6,193 bases of DNA from Phycisphaerae bacterium. GTDB lineage: Bacteria > Planctomycetota > Phycisphaerae > Sedimentisphaerales > SG8-4. Positions 1 to 4,112 of the stretch are shown here, piece by piece. How positions within the stretch are numbered: position 1 is the stretch's first letter; every line of letters starts with the position of its first letter. The notes under the pieces were generated by a model that saw only the letters and a program-made list of their open reading frames with translations, made no database searches and had not been told where the DNA came from. A program made the position numbers and the translations under genes. The stretch lies in NCBI GenBank assembly GCA_030603035.1, contig JAUVYQ010000148.1:1-6193 (forward strand), written 5' to 3'.

Positions 1-12
1 CTCGTCGGCCAG

Positions 13-35
13 ATTCTTCGGCTTCGCCTCAGAAT
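13..35. repeat. Degenerate palindromic intergenic repeat, copy 1
   Basis: ATTCT (13-17) pairs with AGAAT (31-35), and GGC (20-22) pairs with GCC (26-28) around a TTC loop, giving an imperfect hairpin followed by GAC. From memory this resembles the ATTC...TTCG...GAATGAC palindromes scattered between genes in many bacterial genomes. It lies just before the short frame at 71-277. Its function is unknown, and only this single hairpin is seen directly. Confidence 0.5.
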
Positions 36-70
36 GACAAATGCTGAAGGGTTATCAGGATAAGCTCTAA

Positions 71-277
71 ATGGTGACATCTACTCGCGAACAATTTTAT
101 AAACGGCGTATTGCTGAACTTGAGGCTCAATTGAGACAACATGATGAGCGAATCGCTAAGGACGGGAACATTTTGCCGCCGAAGTCGGCTGCAATTTCTA
201 AACGCTTTGTCAAGCATGGCGATGCGAAGGCAAGGGAACCGTTCGGAGATTATGCATCGCTGAATATGCCCCCCTAA
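71..277 (+). CDS. Hypothetical 68-aa protein, possible transposase N-terminal remnant
   Basis: A short frame whose first 30 residues (RRIAELEAQLRQHDERIAK) form a charged heptad-like coiled coil, similar in style to the N-terminal leucine-zipper segment of IS66-family transposases. After residue 30 the similarity stops. The segment usually next in IS66 proteins (a Ser/Asn-rich stretch followed by KPPSSD) is absent, and the tail (DGNILPPKS... to NMPP) resembles nothing I know. There is no convincing ribosome binding site; AGGA at 57-60 lies about 10 nt before the ATG. Palindromic repeats sit on both sides (13-35 and 283-309), which fits an eroded insertion site. It may be a remnant, a small real protein or a chance frame; I cannot tell which. 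Confidence 0.35.
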   Translation: MVTSTREQFYKRRIAELEAQLRQHDERIAKDGNILPPKSAAISKRFVKHGDAKAREPFGDYASLNMPP

Positions 278-282
278 ATATA

Positions 283-309
283 TGGATTCGGTACTTGCGC
301 AGGAATGAC
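283..309. repeat. Degenerate palindromic intergenic repeat, copy 2
   Basis: The segment reads GGATTC...TTGCGCAGGAATGAC, with ATTC (286-289) complementary to GAAT (303-306). It is a decayed relative of the GGATTC...TTCG...GAATGAC class of palindromic intergenic repeats. It ends in the same AATGAC as the copy at 13-35. Together the two copies bracket the 68-codon frame. Confidence 0.4.
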
Positions 310-369
310 GCATTGAATCCTGGTGTCTTCGTGTCTTAGTGGCAAAAAAATAAAAAGACCAAAAAATAA

Positions 370-400
370 AGCAGCGGCCAGTACTTAGACCGCCGCTGCT
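370..400 (-). terminator. Strong 9-bp hairpin, terminator-like on the minus strand
   Basis: AGCAGCGGC (370-378) pairs perfectly with GCCGCTGCT (392-400) around a 13-nt loop. On the minus strand the stem is followed immediately by a U-rich run (complement of the A-rich 359-369), which is the form of an intrinsic terminator. No minus-strand gene lies just upstream of it, so what it would stop is unclear. On the plus strand the stem ends directly against a TAGGAGGG ribosome binding site and has no U-run. It could therefore be a structured 5' leader element instead. Confidence 0.45.
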
Positions 401-481
401 TAGGAGGGAAGAAAAATGACAGGATTATTATAACTATTCAGCTCATCAGCTAAAGGGGTTTTTTTCTGAAAATATTAAAAA

Positions 482-531
482 CTTTGTAGCCGCCCTGTTA
501 GTGATATTCAGCGTTTATCCGGACTACAAAG
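482..531. repeat. Inverted repeat CTTTGTAG / CTACAAAG
   Basis: CTTTGTAG (482-489) is perfectly complementary to CTACAAAG (524-531). Allowing one bulged base, CC (490-491) also pairs with GG (521-522), leaving a loop of about 29 nt. It lies about 40 bases upstream of the groES-like promoter and could be an RNA hairpin or a widely spaced operator. Confidence 0.4.
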
Positions 532-570
532 AGCAGGTGCACCCTTTGAAAAGCCCCGGAAACCAAAAAC

Positions 571-599
571 TTGCAAAATTGCTCTTCGGAAGGTATAAT
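571..599 (+). promoter_or_regulatory. Sigma-70-type promoter of the groES-like gene
   Basis: TTGCAA (571-576) and a perfect TATAAT (594-599) are separated by 17 bases, the optimal spacing for a housekeeping promoter. Transcription would start near 606, leaving a leader of about 39 nt before ATG 645. No HrcA/CIRCE site overlaps it, so expression may be constitutive or controlled in another way. Confidence 0.7.
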
Positions 600-644
600 A
601 ATTACGGTGTTCAAAACAGGTTGTTTTGTGGGAATTAACGCAAA

Positions 645-965
645 ATGGATAAAAAAGACAAAATCGAAGTAAAGCCGCTTGAAACAGTCGAGCCGATAGG
701 CAAACGTGTCCTGATTTGCAAAGATGAGGACAAAAAACAAACCAAAGGCGGTATCCAGCTGCCCGACAATATAGAAATCCCCACGATAACCGGCCGAGTC
801 GTAGCGGTCTCGGCTGAGATCGAAAACGCACCGGACATACCACTGCGTCGATACGACAAAGTGCTGTTCAATCCCAAAGGTGCCATACCCGTTGATTTCG
901 AAGGCGATAATCGTTTGTTCGTCGTAGAGCTCGAAAACGTCGTTGCAGTCTTCAGAAAATCATAA
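645..965 (+). CDS. groES: GroES-like co-chaperonin (chaperonin-10 family), orphan
   Basis: This 106-aa protein matches the chaperonin-10 family. GKRVLICKDE (19-28) is the first beta strand. TKGGIQLPDN (33-42) is the mobile loop, whose hydrophobic Gly-Ile-x-Leu contacts the GroEL apical domain. GRVVAVS (50-56) follows, then DIPLRRYDKVLF (64-75) and the closing strand ENVVAVF (97-103). Family members form a heptameric lid over the GroEL cage and help ATP-driven protein folding in the cytoplasm. About 14 extra charged residues precede the usual N-terminus; E. coli GroES has 97 aa. The ATG is preceded by an in-frame stop at 636-638 and only a weak GGGA Shine-Dalgarno. No groEL follows, so it may be a secondary or specialised paralog. 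The family assignment is firm, but pairing with the main GroEL is an inference. Confidence 0.88.
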   Translation: MDKKDKIEVKPLETVEPIGKRVLICKDEDKKQTKGGIQLPDNIEIPTITGRVVAVSAEIENAPDIPLRRYDKVLFNPKGAIPVDFEGDNRLFVVELENVVAVFRKS

Positions 966-997
966 GAAACTGTCCAGATGCAAACTTGGGAGAGTCA

Positions 998-1033
998 GCG
1001 GCTCGTCCAGCCCCTCCGAGGGGCGCGGCTCGT
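998..1033. repeat. Direct repeat GCGGCTCGT flanking a small GC hairpin
   Basis: GCGGCTCGT occurs at 998-1006 and again at 1025-1033, 27 bases apart. Between the copies, CCCCT-CCG-AGGGG (1011-1023) forms a 5-bp hairpin. It lies about 30-70 bases after the groES-like stop codon. No U-run follows, so it is not a standard intrinsic terminator, although it may mark the 3' end of that transcript. Confidence 0.4.
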
Positions 1034-1157
1034 GAGAACGGTGTGCGATAAATAATCCTTAGATTCGGGCTTGGTACTTTCGCGGGTTTCGGGTATCCTA
1101 CATTTGAGGTTCCTGACAACGTGATTGTAGAAATGCTTACCTGGGAAATCCCGGATT

Positions 1158-1430
1158 ATGGCTGATAAAAAAAGAAATACCTGGCTTGCTAAAATAAAAA
1201 GAATTTTTACTTCAGTGCTGCCTGTTTCTAAAAGACGCAAAGGCAAATGTATTAATTGTGCCGCCTGTTGCAAGCTGCCTAATGTCTGTCCATTCCTCAA
1301 GTACAAACCGGACGGGAAATCTTATTGTTCCATTTATACAATTCGTCCATTAAATTGCAGAAAATACCCAAGAACCAAATCCGAGTTTATTACTGCGGAT
1401 ACCTGTGGTTATAGATTCGAGTCCCGTTAG
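1158..1430 (+). CDS. YkgJ-type cysteine-cluster protein (CxxCxxCC), putative metal binder
   Basis: A 90-aa protein with eight cysteines at 31, 34, 37, 38, 44, 57, 67 and 83. The block KCINCAACCKL (30-40) is the CxxCxxCC signature of the YkgJ/UPF0153 family, described as a putative zinc- or iron-chelating domain. The family-typical CSIYxxRPLNCRKYP follows at 57-71. Residues 1-30 are Lys/Arg-rich with no signal peptide, so it is probably cytoplasmic. The biochemical role of the family is not established; iron-sulfur or zinc binding is predicted from the cysteines. The start is the first ATG after an in-frame stop at 1128-1130. There is no clear Shine-Dalgarno, and the hairpin-forming GGGAAATCCC lies just upstream. 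It is convergent with the PEP-CTERM cluster and unlikely to share its function. Confidence 0.85.
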   Translation: MADKKRNTWLAKIKRIFTSVLPVSKRRKGKCINCAACCKLPNVCPFLKYKPDGKSYCSIYTIRPLNCRKYPRTKSEFITADTCGYRFESR

Positions 1431-1566
1431 AAATCGAGCTTTTCGAGGACCGTTGGCCTGATAAGATAATTTGCCTTAGGGGGGACGCATTCAATTTCAG
1501 ACTCTATCAAATATTTCTTCAGTACAAACGCTAACTGCTTTTGCACTACCTTTGTGAACAGCTCTG
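1431..1566. other. Convergent intergenic region with a coding-like minus-strand frame
   Basis: These 136 bases separate the convergent ykgJ-type and PEP-CTERM genes. No intrinsic terminator is evident for either gene. The minus strand is open from inside the PEP-CTERM gene down to the TAA at 1427-1429, and reads like ordinary protein (QKQLAFVLKKYLIESEIE..., ending TVLEKLDF). That frame has no ATG of its own in this stretch: its only ATG (1621) lies inside the PEP-CTERM tail in another register. It may be a gene remnant or chance. Confidence 0.3.
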
Positions 1567-2157
1567 TTATGCTCTGCGTTTTCTGCGGAGCAGGGTTAAT
1601 CCGCCGAGGCCCAGCAGGCAAACCGTCGCCGGCTCAGGTATCGGCACCGGAAAGTCATCGTCGTCCGGCTCCGGTTGCGGCTCTTGGTCAGGCGGTCTCG
1701 GCCCATTCGGCCTTCTACCACCTCCCCCCCCATATCCCTGCCGGGCATAATCTGCGGCACTGGCGAACAGACCACCGCCAGGTGCACTCTGTGTCCTCTC
1801 TTCCACATCCAAAAACTCATACTCAGACCGCTCAAATATCGCAATGACGATTTTCGGTGCATCAAGATACACGACAGTTCTATTTGCGGTCGGGTCACTC
1901 ACGTCGCCCAGCCAATAAACGAATTGATAGCCGGGTCTCGGAACCGCCGTCAAAGTAACATCTGTATTCAGGTCAAAGTGATGAACCCCTACCTCCGGAG
2001 TTATTGTGCCACCCTGGACAGGTGTCTGCTGAAGCAAAAGCGCAGTGCCGTCTGTTTCACAATACGCCGGCTCAAGCAATGCACACAAAATAAATATAGC
2101 AGCTAATATTACCGCCTTCCGTCTAACGAATATTGAGCTATTGCGTCTCATTACCAT
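1567..2157 (-). CDS. PEP-CTERM secreted protein with InlB-like beta repeat
   Basis: A 196-aa exported protein, third gene of the minus-strand cluster. Residues 4-14 are basic and 15-32 hydrophobic, forming a signal peptide that ends near Cys33. Residues 49-109 (GGTITP...VTLTAVPRPGYQFVYWLGD...IVIAIFE) match the short beta domain called bacterial repeat or divergent InlB B-repeat, including the diagnostic aromatic/Trp-x-GD segment. Residues about 110-170 form a disordered linker with a GGGGG run, then Pro/Glu/Asp-rich sequence. PEP lies at 174-176, followed by LLGLGGLTLL and RRKRRA, a PEP-CTERM sorting signal that an exosortase would recognise at the membrane. AGGAG lies 6 nt before ATG 2157, which supports this start over the second ATG two codons in. 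The ligand and role are unknown. Confidence 0.85.
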   Translation of the reverse strand: MVMRRNSSIFVRRKAVILAAIFILCALLEPAYCETDGTALLLQQTPVQGGTITPEVGVHHFDLNTDVTLTAVPRPGYQFVYWLGDVSDPTANRTVVYLDAPKIVIAIFERSEYEFLDVEERTQSAPGGGLFASAADYARQGYGGGGGRRPNGPRPPDQEPQPEPDDDDFPVPIPEPATVCLLGLGGLTLLRRKRRA

Positions 2158-2205
2158 CCCCCACTCCTGTTATAAAATTTAATCGTGCAAACAAACCCCG
2201 TGTCA

Positions 2206-2853
2206 CTAAACAGACTTTCTTCGTCTCATACGCATCATCAGTGCGCCGCCGATGCCGAGCAATATTACCGTGATGGGCTCAGGGACAGCTGCTGGGACCT
2301 CACCATATTCGGCATCTATCTCGTAGTCGCCCGGAACAGGTGAAGAGTCGCTGGAGAACACCAAAAACCAAGAGTGCTCATCGCGCATTAAAATCTGGTT
2401 AGCAAATATCCAAACCGCTTGTAAATTTGACTCGGTAAAGTATGCGCTAGTTGGTTCTATGCCGCTATCCGGGACATCCTCCTCCGCACCGATGCTGTCT
2501 TCATATACGTCCATAGGGTCTCCATCGCGCGCGAATATGCTGAAATACGCAACTGCTTCATCACTGCCGGGATAATCATTAAATATCTGATATGCGTAAA
2601 TGTATTGGCCGTTTCCAGGTGCTGTAAACCCAGCTTCGACAAACTCGTTTCCGCCCTGGGTATCATAAACAGCAAAATCTATGCGTCCACGGAGATAGCT
2701 GCCACTGATTACCTCAATGTTATAGAATCTGCTGCCTTGCCAGTGGCCATCTGCGTACGAGCTAATTGGCAGTATTGTCGCAGATGCACTCTGAACAAAT
2801 AATGTTGCAACGACCAACAAACTAAAGAACCCGATTTTTCTTATCACCATCAT
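2206..2853 (-). CDS. PEP-CTERM secreted protein, function unknown
   Basis: A 215-aa protein, second gene of the cluster. Residues 1-26 form a signal peptide (basic start, FFSLLVVATLFV core, cleavage near SASA-T). Residues about 27-185 are acidic, aromatic and Gly-rich, suggesting a beta-rich extracellular domain that I cannot name. The C-terminus is a PEP-CTERM signal: PEP at 191-193, the helix ITVILLGIGGALMM, then RMRRRKSV. The mature protein should cross the inner membrane by Sec and be processed and sorted by an exosortase encoded elsewhere. A strong purine-rich Shine-Dalgarno (GGAAGGTGA) precedes two adjacent ATGs; 2853 is the first. It lies 32 bases after the preceding PEP-CTERM gene and 48 before the next, consistent with one operon. 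Confidence 0.85.
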   Translation of the reverse strand: MMVIRKIGFFSLLVVATLFVQSASATILPISSYADGHWQGSRFYNIEVISGSYLRGRIDFAVYDTQGGNEFVEAGFTAPGNGQYIYAYQIFNDYPGSDEAVAYFSIFARDGDPMDVYEDSIGAEEDVPDSGIEPTSAYFTESNLQAVWIFANQILMRDEHSWFLVFSSDSSPVPGDYEIDAEYGEVPAAVPEPITVILLGIGGALMMRMRRRKSV

Positions 2854-2868
2854 CTTTCACCTTCCTTC
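2851..2868 (-). promoter_or_regulatory. Ribosome binding site identical to the one at 3570-3587
   Basis: Read on the minus strand this is GAAGGAAGGTGAAAGATG, including the start codon. The same 18 bases occur before the first PEP-CTERM gene at 3570-3587. The AAGGTGA core is a good Shine-Dalgarno. Confidence 0.75.
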
Positions 2869-2873
2869 CCAAC

Positions 2874-2901
2874 AGTTTTTAGTTTTCAGTTTTTAGTTTT
2901 T
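2874..2901. repeat. Tandem heptamer AGTTTTY, four copies
   Basis: Four consecutive 7-base units, AGTTTT followed by T, C, T, T, run from 2874 to 2901. On the minus strand they read as A-rich RAAAACT units. The array overlaps the end of the upstream PEP-CTERM gene and encodes its last residues (LKTKN) and its TGA stop. The rest of the array is in the 32-base spacer before the next gene. A simple-sequence repeat like this can change length by slippage. Confidence 0.75.
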
Positions 2902-3572
2902 AATGCGGACCGCCTTTTCCGGGTAAGAGTCATTAGTGCACCGCCGATACCAAGCAATACGAGCGTTGCCGGTTCGGGGACACCGGTCATTTCAAGATTA
3001 TCGAGCTTATAGTCACCATTGTCATCAGCACGGTTGAGGTCATCCACACGAAATTCAACAATGGATTGACCCTCAATGGCTGATATGGCCGACAAGTTGT
3101 AGCTAAAAGGATGCCAGTCATAATCGCGTGTCATCGGTTGATTATTTAGTATTTCTGTCCAATCGACGCTGCCGCCGACTCTATAATCGAAATCAAAGCT
3201 TGAGGGACCTAAATCATCTACTCTATCTTCGGACTTATAATCCCACCTGATCGTCATATCCTGCCAACCCGTTGTATTGATCGTCATGAGCCACTGGGAG
3301 TCAGCTGTGGCATTATTCCACGCACCGGCTTGGCCCGCACTATGCCAGGTCCCCGCTGCGTCCGTGTAGACGAGCCCATCTTTATCGTTAGTATCATAAT
3401 CTCCACCTGATATGCTCAGTTCAGGTTCGCCAACAACATTCCACGCGTCTGGGTCCTCCGTATAATGAGGGGCATCCGGGCCAAAGTCCCAGATTGCCAT
3501 TAGGTCCGCGTTGGCCGGGCCGCTCAGCGCCGGCAAAAGCACCAGGGCCATCAGAACAATTACTTTCCTCAT
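2886..3572 (-). CDS. PEP-CTERM secreted protein, first gene of the cluster
   Basis: A 228-aa exported protein. Residues 1-22 form a signal peptide (MRKVIVLMALVLLPALSG, cleavage near ANA-D). The mature part begins LMAIWDFG. It is rich in Asp, Trp, Tyr and Gly with repeated strand-like blocks (WLMTINTTGWQDMTIRWDYKSE, FDFDYRVGG), suggesting a jelly-roll or lectin-like beta sandwich; this is a guess from composition. PEP is at 199-201, then ATLVLLGIGGALM and RKRR. It has an unusual extra tail (SALKTKN) after the basic cluster, partly encoded by the 7-base repeat. The ATG follows a strong Shine-Dalgarno. It is preceded by a long leader with its own promoter and followed after 32 bases by the next PEP-CTERM gene. 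Confidence 0.85.
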   Translation of the reverse strand: MRKVIVLMALVLLPALSGPANADLMAIWDFGPDAPHYTEDPDAWNVVGEPELSISGGDYDTNDKDGLVYTDAAGTWHSAGQAGAWNNATADSQWLMTINTTGWQDMTIRWDYKSEDRVDDLGPSSFDFDYRVGGSVDWTEILNNQPMTRDYDWHPFSYNLSAISAIEGQSIVEFRVDDLNRADDNGDYKLDNLEMTGVPEPATLVLLGIGGALMTLTRKRRSALKTKN

Positions 3573-3587
3573 CTTTCACCTTCCTTC
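3570..3587 (-). promoter_or_regulatory. Ribosome binding site identical to the one at 2851-2868
   Basis: This is the same 18-base minus-strand sequence (GAAGGAAGGTGAAAGATG) as before the second PEP-CTERM gene. It gives a good AAGGTGA Shine-Dalgarno and supports the start at 3572. Confidence 0.75.
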
Positions 3588-3716
3588 AAAGACAAAAAAA
3601 ACATTTGATAAAGCTTCAATACACGCATTTGCCCACTTGCTATGCGCGCAGAACCTTCCCGTTATTGCATCCTGAGTTTTCTTTTCCCAACGGAGTTTTC
3701 CCTGCCCCCGATTTTT

Positions 3717-3743
3717 GGTAGTTTCGCTCGTGCGCCAACTACC
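3717..3743 (-). promoter_or_regulatory. Hairpin in the PEP-CTERM operon leader
   Basis: GGTAGTT (3717-3723) pairs perfectly with AACTACC (3737-3743). Inside the 13-nt loop, CGC (3725-3727) can pair with GCG (3732-3734) across a TCGT tetraloop, extending the helix past a small internal loop. No U-run follows on the minus strand, so it is a structural leader element and not a terminator. It lies about 145 nt upstream of the first PEP-CTERM start codon. Confidence 0.5.
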
Positions 3744-3925
3744 TATTGTACAAAATGCAGCTCATCATAAGCTCAAAATGTACAAACGCTCGTGAGCTTT
3801 CTCATCCATATTTTATCGACGTGTGTCCCTACACAAACTTCTTACACGGAACAAAATAGCTACAAAGCAAAACAAATATTGCTTCTACTGATGAGTTTTC
3901 TCACAGCCCCCAAGCTGATGGTGTT

Positions 3926-3954
3926 ATTTAACCAGATTAGTTTCTGAAAGTCAA
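3926..3954 (-). promoter_or_regulatory. Sigma-70-type promoter for the PEP-CTERM operon
   Basis: On the minus strand TTGACT (3954-3949) and TTAAAT (3931-3926) are 17 bases apart. This matches the -35 consensus at 5/6 and the -10 consensus at 4/6. Transcription would begin near 3919, leaving a leader of about 345 nt before ATG 3572. No sigma-54 (TGGCAC-N5-TTGC) site was found nearby. Confidence 0.5.
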
Positions 3955-3986
3955 GACTTTTTTTCATTTTTTAAGCCGTTGCCGGC

Positions 3987-4011
3987 AAAAAAACCGGGGC
4001 AATTGCCCTGA
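3987..4011 (-). terminator. Probable terminator of the aminotransferase transcript
   Basis: Read on the minus strand, GGGCAATTGCCC (4008-3997), a perfect 12-base palindrome able to form a short GC stem, is followed by CGG and seven U residues (3993-3987). It lies about 105 bases after the aminotransferase stop and just before the next promoter. The stem is short, so termination efficiency is uncertain. Confidence 0.5.
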
Positions 4012-4112
4012 GATGGCGTCTTAAAGGCCTGTAACGGGCAATTTGAGGGCAAGAAATATGGGAAAAAAATTTATAAGAATCGCTTCATATCGTAAAAAAA
4101 GGTTGCTTGCCC

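Larger units (their letters stand above)
416..635 (+). pseudogene. Possible frameshifted small gene upstream of groES-like gene
   Basis: A near-perfect Shine-Dalgarno (GGAGGG, 403-408) precedes ATG 416, but that frame ends after five codons (MTGLL, stop at 431-433). One base out of register, the frame from 420 stays open for 71 sense codons up to the TAA at 636-638. It would give QDYYNYSAHQLKGFF, then a hydrophobic stretch (FVAALLVIF, near residues 23-31), then a polar tail ending NRLFCGN. Removing one base just after the ATG would join start and frame into a protein of about 73 aa. I recognise no family. The groES-like promoter lies inside the frame, which argues for a decayed gene or a chance frame. 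Confidence 0.25.
278..644. other. Intergenic region upstream of the groES-like gene
   Basis: This 367-base stretch has no intact gene that I can defend. In order it holds the second palindromic repeat (283-309), an A-rich stretch (343-369), a GC-rich 9-bp hairpin (370-400), a strong Shine-Dalgarno with an ATG that leads only to five codons (403-433), a U-rich tract (459-465), a long open frame without a start codon (420-635), an 8-bp inverted repeat (482-531), the palindrome GGTGCACC (536-543) and the groES-like promoter (571-599). No CIRCE operator (TTAGCACTC-N9-GAGTGCTAA) was found by eye. Confidence 0.6.
3573..4112. other. 540-base intergenic region: terminator, promoter and long leader
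   Basis: No gene is supported here. Read in the minus direction it holds a GC palindrome plus U-run that may end the aminotransferase transcript (3987-4011), then a sigma-70-type promoter (3926-3954). A leader of about 345 nt follows with several repeats and hairpins. These are TGAGYTTTCTCA at 3892-3903 and 3793-3804; TGTACAAA at 3779-3786 and 3747-3754; CGCTCGTG at 3787-3794 and 3725-3732; and a 7-bp hairpin at 3717-3743. No known riboswitch consensus was recognised by eye. Confidence 0.6.

Noticed and set aside
508..843. 111-aa minus-strand frame opposite the groES-like gene
   Set aside because: It is mostly antisense to a confident chaperonin-10 gene, is cysteine-rich with no domain, and has no ribosome site. 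It is a shadow frame.
995..1306. 103-aa minus-strand frame
   Set aside because: It overlaps the cysteine-cluster gene in antisense and shows no family-like features.
1675..2106. 143-aa plus-strand frame
   Set aside because: It is antisense to the PEP-CTERM gene with the InlB-like repeat. Composition and lack of a start signal mark it as a shadow.
2874..2901. CRISPR array
   Set aside because: The units are 7 bases long with no spacers; this is a simple tandem repeat.
3721..3740. Sigma-54 promoter before the PEP-CTERM genes
   Set aside because: TTGGCGCACG on the minus strand resembles the -24 element, but no GC doublet of the -12 type lies at the required spacing.
3717..3743. attC-like integron site or intrinsic terminator
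   Set aside because: The arm sequences lack the attC core (RYYYAAC...GTTRRRY), and no U-run follows the hairpin on either strand.
3573..3919. Cyclic-di-GMP or other known riboswitch in the long leader
   Set aside because: By eye none of the conserved core sequences of the common riboswitch classes could be placed.
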